From: Nocardiopsis sp. NRRL B-16309
GTDB taxonomy: Bacteria; Actinomycetota; Actinomycetes; Streptosporangiales; Streptosporangiaceae
DNA: 64,000 nt
Direction of reading: 5' to 3'
Assembly (NCBI RefSeq): GCF_001279585.1
Contig: NZ_LGEC01000126.1
Location: forward strand, 127,598-191,597
Positions 52,106 to 63,500 of the stretch are shown here, piece by piece. A program made the position numbers and the translations under genes. The stretch's first letter is position 1; each line of letters starts with the position of its first letter. Below the pieces are notes generated by a model. That model saw only the letters and a list, made by a program, of their open reading frames with translations. It was not told the origin of the DNA and did not search any database.

Positions 52106-53497
52106 TCAGGCTCCGTGCGGGGCGGTCGCCCGCGCACAGCTCTCTTCCAGCTCCTCGCGGGTCAGCTCCCGGCCCAGGCGGTTCGCGAGGGCGAGGGTCC
52201 GCTCGACGGCCTCCGGGGTGAGGTCCGCGGGATCGCCCCCGAGGTTCTTGTGGGCGAGCCGGACCGTGCTCTGGCCGCTCCACGGGCTGACGCTCACGGA
52301 CTCGGTGCCGCCGACGGAGGCGGGGTTGACGGCCGAGTACACGGTGCAGGCCATCTCGCGCAGCCTGGCCTCCAGCGCGAGGTCGCCCTGGGCCCGGGCG
52401 CGGTCGGCCATGCCGTGGGCCTTGAGGATCGCGTCGGTGTGGATGCCCGAGGACGTGTGGCTGTAGCGCCGTCCGAGGACCCCGTGCTCGGGGGGCGCGA
52501 CCCCGACCATGTCCTGGTAGAAGGAGATCAGTTCGAGCAGCCGCGACATCTCCCACCGGGGGGCCAGGCCGGCCTCCGCCTCGATGGCGGAGAGGTTCAG
52601 CACGACCTCCTCCAGCGAGGCGTTGCCGGAGCGCTCACCGACGCCGCGCGAGACGACGTGGACGCGGTCGACGCCGGCCGCCGCGGCCGTCATCGCGTTG
52701 GCCAGCGCGTTGCCGGTGTCGCGGTGTCCGTGCCAGTCCAGCTTCACGTCGGGTGCGCCCAGGGCCCTGAGCTCCTCCCGGACGAAGCGCACGAGGCGGT
52801 GGGTGCCGAGGGGCCGGATGGTGCCGATCGTGTCGGCCAGGGCGATGCAGTACGCGCCGCCCTCGACCTGGGCCCGGATGATGGCCCGGACGTCCTCCGG
52901 GGAGGTCTGCGTGGTGTGCTCGGTTCCCGCGATGACGGGGACGCCCATGTCCACGGTCTTCCGGATGAACGTGTCGAGCTTGTCCAGGATGAAGTCCATG
53001 TCCCAGCCCTGCGCGAGCCGTCGGGACGGCGCGCTGCCCATGAACACGAGCGCTTCCAGGGAGGGGTGGATCTCCTTGCACTCAAGGGTCCATTTGAGTG
53101 ATTCCTCCGTGCACATGGAGAGCACCGAGGGCACGATGGAGGGGGTCTCCTCCCTCATCCGCGCGAGAAGCTCCTTCATCCGCGTGTCGAGGAGGCCCGC
53201 CTTGCCGGGGAAGATCCCGACGCAGGCGTAGGTGATCCCGAACGAGTCGAGCAGGGACAGGTACCGGACCATCTCGTCGACCGACGGGTATCCGGATATC
53301 CCCTGGAGGCCGTCCCTGAGGCATTCCGAGACGATCTCCACGCCCGCGGACCGTGCGGCGAGCGGTTCACCGGGGATGTTCGTCGTGAGCGGGGCGAGGG
53401 TGCTCGCCTCGTTGTTCCAGTTGAAGTTCATCGGGACATCGACGGGTCCGGACCCCGCCGCCGCGGAGCCCCTGGAGCTGATCGTATCCTTCTGCAT
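52106..53497 (-). CDS. LeuA/homocitrate-synthase-like enzyme
   Basis: 463 residues, DRE-TIM metallolyase family: SECLRDGLQG (metal and catalytic Arg), DWHGHRDTGNALANA (metal His pair) and SHTSSGIHTDAILKA. It condenses acetyl-CoA with a 2-oxo acid. The C-terminal about 100 residues form the SGxSxV-type subdomain; a full LeuA allosteric domain is not present. The N-terminal about 45 residues are an extra leader. ATG with AAGGAGAGG upstream. Which 2-oxo acid is used cannot be read; by analogy with HphA-type enzymes it may be an aromatic or branched one. Confidence 0.85.
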   Translation of the reverse strand: MQKDTISSRGSAAAGSGPVDVPMNFNWNNEASTLAPLTTNIPGEPLAARSAGVEIVSECLRDGLQGISGYPSVDEMVRYLSLLDSFGITYACVGIFPGKAGLLDTRMKELLARMREETPSIVPSVLSMCTEESLKWTLECKEIHPSLEALVFMGSAPSRRLAQGWDMDFILDKLDTFIRKTVDMGVPVIAGTEHTTQTSPEDVRAIIRAQVEGGAYCIALADTIGTIRPLGTHRLVRFVREELRALGAPDVKLDWHGHRDTGNALANAMTAAAAGVDRVHVVSRGVGERSGNASLEEVVLNLSAIEAEAGLAPRWEMSRLLELISFYQDMVGVAPPEHGVLGRRYSHTSSGIHTDAILKAHGMADRARAQGDLALEARLREMACTVYSAVNPASVGGTESVSVSPWSGQSTVRLAHKNLGGDPADLTPEAVERTLALANRLGRELTREELEESCARATAPHGA

Positions 53498-53530
53498 AAC
53501 CTCTCCTTATAGAAGAATGACCACTCGGTA

Positions 53531-54988
53531 TCACGCCCGCTCCGACTCCTTCTCGACGGGCAGTATTCCGACCGAAAATCTGATGTAGTCGTCCGAGTAA
53601 CCGAATGTCGAACCCGGTATTCCGGCGATCCCGGTCTTCTCGAAGACGGTGAAGCAGTCCACTCCTGGTCTGAGCCTGCTCCAGTTGTAGATGGTCGCGT
53701 CATTGTCAAGATAGAATTGATCGAAGAGATCGTGTTCCTTGTCGAATAGTTCGAGCTGCCGACGAAGCCGCGATCGGCGCAAACGGTAGAGTGCTCGAAT
53801 CTTGTCGATCAGATGGGGCCGTTCCAGGAAAAGGGCGTGGTAGGCCATGAAGCGCAACTGCCATTCCCCGGGAAGTGAGCCCACGCTGTTCGTCCAGCTC
53901 GCCCCCATGCCCGCCGCGAATCCGGCGTCACCGAAGACGGCCCATCCGAACCTCTCCCCGGTCAGGGTGTGGGTCTTGGACCAGCTGCCCACGTAGATCG
54001 TCCGGTCGGCGAGGTCGGTCGCCGAGGCCAGGCTCCGCATACGCGCCCGGTCCTCGTCGGGCGGGCCCGTGCCGACGTAGGCCAGATCGGCGAGGAGGTG
54101 GACGCGGCGTCCCCTGTCGGCGAAGTGCCGCAGGACCCCCTGCAGGGCGGAGAGCTCGGCGGGCGCGTACGCGAACGTGGTCGGGTTGTTCGTCACGGTG
54201 AGGTAGACGACGGAGATGTCCGGGTTCTCCTGGAGGCTCCGGGCGAGCAGCGGAGCCGTCAGCTTGAAGTCGTCCTCGCTCCGGGTCGTGACCGAGTGCA
54301 GCCGGTAGCCGTAGGAGGCGGCCTGCAGCTCGGGGATGTTGAACCCGGGGGCGGCGAAGAGGACGGCACCGGGGGGCCGCGCGTCGAGCCGGGCCAGGTG
54401 GGCGATGCCGCGCAGGACCTTGTCGATGCAGTCCGCCGCGCCCAGGCCGAGGGCGACGTGCCGTGCCGAGGCCTCCACCCCCCACGCCCCCATGTCCTCG
54501 GCCAGCAGGCCGCGCAGCACGGGGTTGCCGACGCCGTGGATGTCGTACACGCGCGGGTCGTATCCGGCGGCGAGGAGCGTCCGCTCCGCGCTGACCATCT
54601 GGTCGCGGAGCCACCGGTGGCCCTCCCCCGGCGCGACGTATCCGCCCAGGTCCTCCCCCGGTAGCGCGATGCCGAGTTCCTCGGCCAGTGTCCGGTAGTC
54701 CGCGGGGCCGCCCGGCTCCCCCTCGCACTCGCTGACACGGCGCAGGTCGATGTCGCCGATCGTCCGGTTGACGACGCCCTGCCGGATGGCCGCGGGGTGG
54801 AGACCGCGTCGGGCGCAGTCCCGTTCCAGGTCCTGGACGATGCGCGCCATGATCCGGATGGGCGGCTCCGTGCCGGCCTGGCGGTCCGATCTGTGGCGCC
54901 GCAGTGTCTCCTCCCGGGCGCGCTGGACGAGCAGGTGCTGCTCCTCCATCCCGGATCCGGCCGTCGGGGTGGGCGTGTGCGGCGTCAT
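53531..54988 (-). CDS. PLP aminotransferase, class I/II fold
   Basis: 485 residues. The PLP lysine lies in SWSKTHTLTGERFGW, preceded by VYLTVTNNPTTFAYAP and LLADLAYVGTG as in aspartate-aminotransferase-fold enzymes. Should convert the elongated 2-oxo acid to the amino acid, or act on another intermediate. ATG 54988 has GGAGG ten bases upstream; a second ATG 13 codons later is possible. Between the leuA- and leuB-like genes in the same operon. Confidence 0.85.
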   Translation of the reverse strand: MTPHTPTPTAGSGMEEQHLLVQRAREETLRRHRSDRQAGTEPPIRIMARIVQDLERDCARRGLHPAAIRQGVVNRTIGDIDLRRVSECEGEPGGPADYRTLAEELGIALPGEDLGGYVAPGEGHRWLRDQMVSAERTLLAAGYDPRVYDIHGVGNPVLRGLLAEDMGAWGVEASARHVALGLGAADCIDKVLRGIAHLARLDARPPGAVLFAAPGFNIPELQAASYGYRLHSVTTRSEDDFKLTAPLLARSLQENPDISVVYLTVTNNPTTFAYAPAELSALQGVLRHFADRGRRVHLLADLAYVGTGPPDEDRARMRSLASATDLADRTIYVGSWSKTHTLTGERFGWAVFGDAGFAAGMGASWTNSVGSLPGEWQLRFMAYHALFLERPHLIDKIRALYRLRRSRLRRQLELFDKEHDLFDQFYLDNDATIYNWSRLRPGVDCFTVFEKTGIAGIPGSTFGYSDDYIRFSVGILPVEKESERA

Positions 54989-55043
54989 CGGTGCGAAACC
55001 TCCGGCATACGGGTGGTCCACGGGTGCGTGGGGGTGGTGCGGT

Positions 55044-56162
55044 TCAGGCCTGGGCCAACGTGTCGCGGACCAGCCGGCCCATGTCCCGGGTCCCGACCAC
55101 CGTGCGGCCGCTCTCCTGGACGTCCGGCGTCCGGTAGCCCCGGTGGAGGACCTCCTCCACCGCCGCCTCGACGGCCGCGGCCTCCCGTTCCAGGCCCAGG
55201 GAGTGGCGCAGCAGCAGGGCGGCGGAGAGGATCGCGCCGACGGGGTTGGCCCTGTCCTGGCCCGCGATGTCCGGGGCGGAGCCGTGGACGGGCTCGTACA
55301 GTCCGAACAGGCCGCCCTCGACACGGCGCACGCCGAGGCTCGCGGACGGGAGCATGCCGATCGATCCCGCGAGGACCGACGCCTCGTCGGTGAGGATGTC
55401 GCCGAACAGGTTCTCGGTGACCACGACGTCGAAGCGCGCGGGGTTCCTCAGCAGCTCCATGGCACAGGTGTCGACGAGCATGTGCTCGTGGTCCACGGTG
55501 GGGTGGTCGCGGGCCACCTCCTCCACGACCTCCCGCCACAGGACCGAGGAACTGAGCACGTTGGCCTTGTCCACCGAGGTCACCCGGTGACCGCGTCGGG
55601 CGGCGATCCCGAAGGCCGTCCGCACGACACGCTCGATCTCCTGCCCGGTGTAGGTGAGCGTGTCGACGGCCTTCGGGTCCGGTCCCGTGCGGTCGATGCC
55701 GCTGGGCTTGCCGGGAACGGATTCCAGGTGTCCGTAGTAGAGGCCGGCCGACAGCTCCCGGACGAAGACCATGTCCGTGCCCTTGAGCCGTTCCGGCCGT
55801 ACCGGAGAGGCGCCGTACATCGGTTCGGCGGGCCGGACCGGACGAAGGTTGGCGAAGAAGCCGAACTCCTTCCGGAGGCGGAAGAGCGCCTGTTCCGGCC
55901 GTGGGCCGCCGTCCGCCCGGCCGGAGGGCGCTCCGCCGACCGCGCCGAAGAGGACGGCGTCGCTGCGCGCGCACATCTCGAACGTGGCGTCGGAGATGGC
56001 GGCTCCCTCGGCCGCGATGGCGTCCTGTCCCACGAGGCCCTGGTGGAAAACGAAGGCATGGTCGTAGACGGCTTCCACGGCCCGCAGTACCTGCAGGGCC
56101 TGCTCGGTCACTTCGGGTCCGACACCGTCTCCCTGCAGCACGGTGATCGCGGCGTTGCTCAT
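55044..56162 (-). CDS. LeuB-like 3-isopropylmalate dehydrogenase family
   Basis: 372 residues. The start AITVLQGDGVGPEVTEQALQ, the LRKEFGFFANLRPVRP region and the signature NLFGDILTDEASVLAGSIGM are complete. NAD-dependent oxidative decarboxylation of a 3-alkylmalate. The residues GRADGGPRPEQALFRLR flank the substrate side-chain pocket and could be compared with housekeeping LeuB to predict substrate size. Ends 55 bases before the aminotransferase. Confidence 0.92.
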   Translation of the reverse strand: MSNAAITVLQGDGVGPEVTEQALQVLRAVEAVYDHAFVFHQGLVGQDAIAAEGAAISDATFEMCARSDAVLFGAVGGAPSGRADGGPRPEQALFRLRKEFGFFANLRPVRPAEPMYGASPVRPERLKGTDMVFVRELSAGLYYGHLESVPGKPSGIDRTGPDPKAVDTLTYTGQEIERVVRTAFGIAARRGHRVTSVDKANVLSSSVLWREVVEEVARDHPTVDHEHMLVDTCAMELLRNPARFDVVVTENLFGDILTDEASVLAGSIGMLPSASLGVRRVEGGLFGLYEPVHGSAPDIAGQDRANPVGAILSAALLLRHSLGLEREAAAVEAAVEEVLHRGYRTPDVQESGRTVVGTRDMGRLVRDTLAQA

Positions 56163-56250
56163 CGGGGGAACCTTTCGTCGACGGACTCGTCGGGGGCTCG
56201 CGTTCCGCCGGTCCGGCCCGGATCCGGTGGCTCGCGGGCCGCGGCGGCGG

Positions 56251-57525
56251 CTAGGAGCGCCGTTTCGGCTGGGAGTCCGGTCTCGGGTGGAAGGAGAGCA
56301 ATTGGTCGACGATGGTGCCGCGCCAGCAGACCATGTCGTGGCCGCCGGTGTATTCGACGTAGTCGACCTCGTAACCCTTTTCCTGAAGGACGTCCCGCGC
56401 GTGGCGGTGCGTCGTCATCGGGTCGAACTCCATGATGGCCTGCTCCATGCTCCCGATACTCATCGAGAAACGGATGGGGAGCTTGGGGCTCTTCTTGAAT
56501 TGCTCGGTCATCCATTCGTCCTTGACACCCGGGACGCCTTTTCCCGGCCACCAGAACGAACCTGACTGGGAGATGACGTTGCCGAATCGCTCAGGGCTCT
56601 CGAACGCGGCGTAGGCCGCCGCCAGGCCGCCGAAGCAGGAACCGGCGACGACCGTGCGCGCGGGGTCCGACGTGATGTTGTAGTTCTCGTGGACCCACGG
56701 CATGAGCTCCTCGTTCAGGAAGTCGACGAACGGCCGGTGGCAGGGCAGTTCACGAGCGCGGACGTCCTGGTCCTCGTTGGTGTGCATCACGAGCACGTAG
56801 GGAGGGATTCGGCCGGTGAAGAGCAGGTTGTCCAGCACCGTCGTGATGGACGCGAAGTTGTAGTAGGACCAGCCGTCGAAGAGCAGAAGGACGTCGTGGT
56901 CGTCGCCCCCGGGGTCGTATCCGGGCGGAGTGTGGACGGCGATGTGGTGGCGGGTGCGCAGGATCGAACTGTCCATCGACCGCATGTGGCTCTTCCCCTT
57001 CGGCACACCGCGCCGGGGGACGTTCCACGGCTGCTTGGGGGCTTCGGGGAGTTCGAGCACGGACACCCGGAACTCGTTCGGGTTCCCCAGAAGCGTGTAG
57101 TCACGGGGGTTCAGGGGATCCGTCCGGTACTGGGAGAGGCGTTCCAGGACCTCGGCGTACGAAGCGAACGGCACGAGTGCGTCGTTGACCGAGAACAGAT
57201 AGGTCGTTCGCAGTTCCGAGGGCAGGAGATAGGACTTGTACCAGACGTCGGTTCCGGGGAGGCGGTCCATCCGGTACTCGCTGAAGTCGTCGCTGCTCGG
57301 TGCGCTGAAGAAGAACACGAGCACGTTCTCGGTGTCGCCCGGGTCCCGCCAGAGGAACGTGACCAGGGTCCGTCCCTCGTCGTCACCGACCTGTTCCATC
57401 AGCGGCGCACCCGATTCGGCGACCTCCGCCCACAGTTCGTCGACGGCCTGGGTCGCGCCGTTCTCGATGTCGGCCGCCAACCGGGATATGCGTGGACTGG
57501 CGATGGACGTCTCCTGGTCGAGCAT
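56251..57525 (-). CDS. Enterochelin-esterase-like hydrolase with Cys nucleophile
   Basis: 424 residues. N-terminal immunoglobulin-like Fes domain (LVTFLWRDPGDTENVLVFFF), then an alpha/beta hydrolase (VLLLFDGWSYYNF) with nucleophile elbow VVAGSCFGGLAAAYAAF and His396 in GGHDMVCWRG, as in Fes. Where Fes has GQSFGG, this protein has GSCFGG, so Cys297 occupies the nucleophile position. Right after an NRPS without thioesterase, it could release or cyclise the product, or hydrolyse a siderophore. ATG with GAGGAG upstream; longer frame to 57729 rejected. Confidence 0.85.
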   Translation of the reverse strand: MLDQETSIASPRISRLAADIENGATQAVDELWAEVAESGAPLMEQVGDDEGRTLVTFLWRDPGDTENVLVFFFSAPSSDDFSEYRMDRLPGTDVWYKSYLLPSELRTTYLFSVNDALVPFASYAEVLERLSQYRTDPLNPRDYTLLGNPNEFRVSVLELPEAPKQPWNVPRRGVPKGKSHMRSMDSSILRTRHHIAVHTPPGYDPGGDDHDVLLLFDGWSYYNFASITTVLDNLLFTGRIPPYVLVMHTNEDQDVRARELPCHRPFVDFLNEELMPWVHENYNITSDPARTVVAGSCFGGLAAAYAAFESPERFGNVISQSGSFWWPGKGVPGVKDEWMTEQFKKSPKLPIRFSMSIGSMEQAIMEFDPMTTHRHARDVLQEKGYEVDYVEYTGGHDMVCWRGTIVDQLLSFHPRPDSQPKRRS

Positions 57526-57593
57526 GTCTCTTTCTCCTCGTGGCTTGCGGGGGCGCGGGGGTGCGGGGGCGGCGAGGTCGGCGCCGTGGTCCG

Positions 57594-60500
57594 TCAGAGC
57601 AGGTCGAACAGTTCCGCGGCATCGGCTTCTTCGCTGTCGCCGTTGTCGACGCTGTGGTCGATCACGTGTGCCAGCGCTTCGACCGTCCTGTTCTGGAAGA
57701 CCGTCGGGAGCATGAGCGTGATGCCCCACCGGTCCTGGACCTCGGTCGACATGGAGGCGACGAGGAGTGAATGGCCGCCCAGGGCGAAGAAATCGTCCCG
57801 GACGCCGACCCGGTCCAACCCGAGAAGGGTCGACCAGAGATCAGCCAGCACCTTTTCGGTGTCGGTCCGGGGGGCGACGTAGGCCGATTCGTCCTGCGCC
57901 TGCCGCACGATGTCCGGCAGCGAGGGCAGGGCCTTGCGGTCCACCTTCCCGTTCGGGCTCAGCGGGAATTCCTCCAGCGGCACGAAGTACGTGGGCACCA
58001 TGTACTCGGGAAGCCGTTCGAGGAGGTGGGTCCTGAGGTCGTCGGGGTCCGCCTCGTGGCCCGCCCTCGCCGTGTGGAAGGCGATCAACCGCTTGTCGGC
58101 GGGGCCGGCCTCGTGCACGGCGACCAGACACGACCGAACGGCCGGGTGCTCGGCGAGCACCGCCTCGATCTCCTCGATCTCGATCCGATAGCCGCGGATC
58201 TTGATCTGGTGGTCCTTGCGCCCCGCGTACTCGATGCTGCCGTCGGACCGGTATCGGGCCAGGTCACCCGTGGCGTAGAGGCGACCGGGGCCGAAGGGGT
58301 CGGCGACGAACCGTTCGGCGGTCAGGTCCGGGCGCCCGGCGTAGCCGCGGGCGAGTTGGACCCCGCCGATGAACAGCTCACCGATGACACCGTCGGGGAC
58401 CGGTGCCATCGCCTCGTCGAGGATGTAGAGCCGTGTGTTGGCCACCGGCCGCCCGATGGGCACGGTGCTCGCTCCAGGGATGTTCGCGCACTCCCAGAAG
58501 CTGACGTCGACCGACGCCTCCGTGGGTCCGTAGAGATTGTGCAACCGCGTGTGCGGCAACGACTCCTGGAACCGTTCCTGGACATCGAGGGGAAGGGCCT
58601 CGCCGCTGCAGATGACGTTCCGGACGCCCTCGCAGAGCCGGGGCACGTCCGGCTGCTGGAGGAACGCCTGCAGCATCGAGGGAACGAAGTGGAGGACGCT
58701 GACGGCCTGCTCGTCGACCAGTTCGGCCAGGTAGGCGGGGTCGCGGTGCCCCTCGGGCCGTGCGACGTGCAGCCGTGCGCCGGCGATCACGGGCCAGAAG
58801 AACTCCCAGACCGAGACGTCGAAGCTGTACGGAGTCTTCTGCAACACGCGGTCGTGGGCCCGCAGACCGTAGGCGTCCTGCATCCAGAGCAGGCGGTTGC
58901 AGATGCCGCGGTGGGACAGCATCGCCCCCTTGGGCCTGCCGGTGGAGCCGGACGTGTAGATCACGTAGGCCAGGTGGTCCGGGCCCACGGCCGCGTCGAC
59001 GGGTTCGGGGCTCGCGTCCAGCCACGAGGTGTCGGCGCCGCCGAGTTCGATGACCGGGACTCCCCGTTCGCCCAGGCCGTCGAGGCGGTCCATCGTCTCC
59101 GGCTGCGCCAGGACGACCTGGACACGGGCGTCGTCGGCGATGAACGCGAGCCGTTCCGCGGGGTGGTCGGGGTCCAGGGGCACATAGGCACCGCCCGCCT
59201 TGAGCACAGCCAGGAGGCCGACCACCAGGTCGAGCGAGCGGTGCACGCAGACGCCCACGTGTGTCTCGGGCCCCACGCCGAGGTCGCGCAGTGTGCGCGC
59301 CAGACGGTTGGCGCGGCGGTCCAGTTCGGCATAGCTCAGCTGTCGGTCCTCGAAGGACAGCGCGATGCGGTCGGGAGTCTCGCGGACCTGCTCCTCGAAG
59401 AGGTGGTGGAGGCACACGGGCCGCAGGGCGTCCTCGTCGTGTGTGGCGTTGCGCTCCTCCAGGATCTCGGCCCGCTCCGAGGCCGAGAGCATGCCGAGTC
59501 GCGCGACGGGCGTCTCGGGCGCGGCCAGGGCCGCCTCGATGAGGTTGCGCAGGTGAGCGCCCATGCGGGCGACGGTGTCCCGCTCGAAGAGGCCGGTGCT
59601 GTACTCGAAGTTGAACGTCAGCTCTCCGTCCCTCTGCTGGAGGCTGAGGCCGAGATCGAACTTCGAGACGCCGATCCCCGAGTCCGTGACCTCATGGATC
59701 CAGTCCGGCTGCTCCGGGTCCTCGGGAGCCTCCGCGAAGAGCTGGTCCAGGCCGGTGAACATCACCTGGAACACCGGGTTGTAGCTCAGGCTGCGCTCGG
59801 GTGCGAGCTCCTCGACGATCCGCTCGAACGGCACCTCCTGGTGGCTCTGCGCCTCCAGGAGGTTCCACCGGACCTGCTGGAGCACCTCCGTGAAGCTCGG
59901 ATCGCCCTGCAGGTCCACGCACAGGGCCACCGTGTTCACCAGGAAGCCGATCAGCGGCTCGGTCTCCACCCGGTTGCGGTTGGCCACCGGGATGCCGATC
60001 GTCACCTTGTCCTGCCCGCTGTGGCGGGAGAGGAGGACCGCGAAGGCGCTCAGCACCGTGATGAAGTGCGTCGTCCGGTTCTCGGCGCTGAGCCGCCTGA
60101 TCCGATCGCTGAGCTCCGCCGGCAGCGAGCACGTGTGGTTGGCGCCGCTGTAGTCCTGCACCGCGGGACGGGGGTGGTCGGTGGGCAGCGACAGCAGGGC
60201 GGGCGCGTCCGCCAGGTGCTCCTTCCAGAACCGCAGGTGCGGCCGCAGGTGCTCCTCCTGGAGCCACTGCTGCTGCCACACCGCGTAGTCGGCGTACTGC
60301 ACGGCCAGCGGAGCGGGCATGACCGGGTCGTCGGTCCCCAGAGTGTCGTAGATCCGCAGCAGTTCCTCGTTGAGGATCCGCACCGAGAAGCCGTCGACGA
60401 TCGCGTGGTGGCCGCTGAACGCCAGCAGCGCCTCGGTGTCGGACAGGTGTATGAGCAGCGTGCGGAACAGCGGGCCCTCGGAGAGATCGAAGGGCTCGGT

Positions 60501-63500
60501 CCACAGCTCGCGCGTCAGCGCCTTGACCGACTCCGGACGCCGTCGCTCCGGCTCCGCCGACAGGTCCGCTTCGGACAGGACGACGGGCCCGCTGTCGGCG
60601 ATGTCCTGCCACACCCGTCCGCGGCTCTCCCGGAAGGTGGTCCGCAGGGTCTCGTGCCGCGCGACCAGCGTCTCCAGGGCCAGCCTGAGCCGCGCGGGAT
60701 CGACGGCGGAGCGCCGGTGGAGCAGCCAGCCCACCGTGTACAGGGCGCTGTCGGGGTGCAGGCGGTCCATGTACCAGACCCGCTGCTGGTCGAACGTCGC
60801 CGGGACGGGTCGGTCGCGCGGTACGGGAACGAGGGGGACGGTTTCGCGCGGGTCCTGTTCCCGCGCGAGGCGGTCGAGTTCGGCGGCGACTCCGGCGACG
60901 GTCGGCCGCTCGAACAGCACACGGACCGGCAGTTCGACCCCGAACGCCTGCTGGACGCGGGCCGCGACCTTCACCGCGACCAACGAGTGTCCGCCCAGGC
61001 CGAAGAAGTCGTCGGTGACGCCGATGGGCCGGCGGTCGAGGACCTCCTCCCAGATCGTGGCCACCAGCGCCTCGGTCCTGGTCCGCGGCAGCACGCTCGC
61101 GGAGAGGGCGGGGCGCGCGTCCTCTCCCGGCAGCGGGAGCACCCGCCGGTTGAGCTTGCCGTTGCCGGTGAGGGGGAGTTCGTCGAGGTAGACGAAGTCC
61201 GAGGGGACCATGTACGACGGCAGCTGTTCCTTCAGGTGCGCGCGGAGCCCCTCGGTGGCGCCGTCGGACGCCCCGTCGAGCACCACGTAGGCGACCAGGC
61301 GCTTGCCCGATCCGTCCGGTTGGGCGAGAACGGCGCAGTTCTGGACCAGAGGATGCTGGTCGAGCACCGTCTGGATCTCCCCCAGTTCCATCCTGAAGCC
61401 CCGGATCTTCACCTGGCCGTCGACCCGCCCGACGAACTCGATGTTCCCGTCGGGCAGATACCGGACGATGTCCCCGCTCCTGTAGAGGCGGCTTCCGGGC
61501 TCGGTGCCGAACGGGTCGGCGACGAAGCACTCCGCGGTGAGGTCCGGACGGTTCATGTAGCCCCGGGTCACGCCGACGCCGCCGATGCAGAGCTCGCCGG
61601 GCACGCCGACCGGCACGGGACGCATGCGGGAGTCGAGGACATAGGTCCGCACGTTGGTGATCGGGCGGCCGATGTGGATGGTGTCCAGGTGCTCGTCGGT
61701 GTGCGCTCCGGTGGCGAAGACCGTCGTCTCGGTCGGTCCGTAGACGTTGAAGAAGTCGCGGCCGGGGGCCCATGTGCGGATCAGGTCGGCCGAGTAGGCC
61801 TCGCCACCCACGACCAGGGTCCTCAGGTCGGGCAGCGGATCCGTGGGCAGGGTGGCCAGGGCGCCTGGGGTGAAGCTCAGGATCTCGATCGCCCGCTCGG
61901 CCAGCAGGTCGTGGAGGTCGGTGCCGATCATCCGCGTGTCACCGCTGGGGATGTGCAGTACGCCGCCGGTCACCAGCGGCAGGAGGATCTCCCAGACGGA
62001 GAAGTCGAAGCTCAGCGAGGCGACCTGCAGGACGTTCTGCGGCCTGTCGAAGCACGGGTACCGGCCGATCCACGGCACGACGTGCCGGATGCACCGGTGG
62101 GAGACCATCACGCCCTTGGGCCGTCCGGTCGACCCCGAGGTGTAGATGATGTAGGCGAGGTTCTCCGGGGTGAGGGCCGTCGACGGCTTCTCCACGGGTT
62201 CGGCGGCCACGGCGGACCACTCCGAGTCCAGGCAGAGGGTCGGCAGGTCCCCGGTCGGCAGGTCCGGCAGCAGGTGCGACTGTGTGAGGAACAGGTGCAC
62301 TCGCGCGTCGTCGAGGACGAACGACATCCGGTCGGCGGGGATGCGGGGGTCCAGGGGGACGTAGGCCCCGCCGGCCTTGAGAACGCCCAGCAGGCCGATG
62401 ATGGACTCCGGCGAGCGGTCCAGGCACAGCCCCACCAGGACCTCGGGGCCGACCCCGTTGCGTCGCAGCCAGTGCGCCAGCTGGTTGGCGCGGACGTTGA
62501 GCTGGTCGTAGGTCAGATGGCCGTCCTCGTGCACGACCGCGACCGCGTCCGGGGTGGCCCGCACCCGGTCCTCGACGAGTTCGTGCAGGAAGGCGCCCCC
62601 GTCCTCGGAGACGGTGTCGGAACTCCACTCCTCCACGGCCCGGGTGTGCTCGTCCTCGGTGAGCACGGAGACCCGGGCGAGCGGGTCCCGCGGCGAGGCC
62701 ACGAACGCGCGGCAGATCTGCCGCAGGTGCCCGAGCATCGCGTCGATCGTCCGAGCGTCGAACCGGCGGCTGTCGTAGAAGAGGTTGATGCCGAGTCGGT
62801 CGTCGAGGGTGATCACGGCGTTGAGCGGATAGTGGGTCCGTTCCCGCGAGCTCACGTCCGCGAAGCGCAGCGAGTCCTCCTCGCTCTCGTCCTCCGGGTA
62901 GTTCTCGAAGACGAAGAGGGTCTCGAACAGGGAGGCGTCGGCGGGCAGGCCGCTCCAGCGCTGGATGTCGCTCAGGGGGCTGTAGTCGAACTGGCGCATC
63001 CGCATGGCCTGTTCCTGGAGGCCGTGCAGCCAGTCCAGGACGCGGTCCCGTTCGGGCACGGCGACCCGCGTCGGGAGGGTGTTGATGAAGAGGCCGGCCG
63101 TGCGTTCGATGCCCTCGATCTCGGCGGGGCGGCCGGAGACCACGGTTCCGAAGGTGACGTCGTCGGTTCCGGAGTAGCGGGAGAGCAGCAGGGCCCAGCA
63201 GCCCTGGAGCACGGTGTTCAGTGTCAGCCGGTGGTGTTGGGCGAACTCCTGCAGCCGCGCGGTCTCGTCCTGGCCGAGGTGGGCGGTGGCCGTGGCCGGT
63301 GGGACGGGGCCGTGGTCATCGGTGTCGGGACGGCCGGCGATGTTGAGCGGGGCGGCCTGTTCGACGCCTCTCAGGGTCTCGCGCCAGTACTGTTCGGCCT
63401 GGTCGGTGTCCTGGCGTCCGAGCCAGGACACGTAGTCGCGGTAGGGCCGCGCCGGGGCCTTCTCCACCTGCCGGCCGCGGGTGAAGGCGTCGTACCACTG

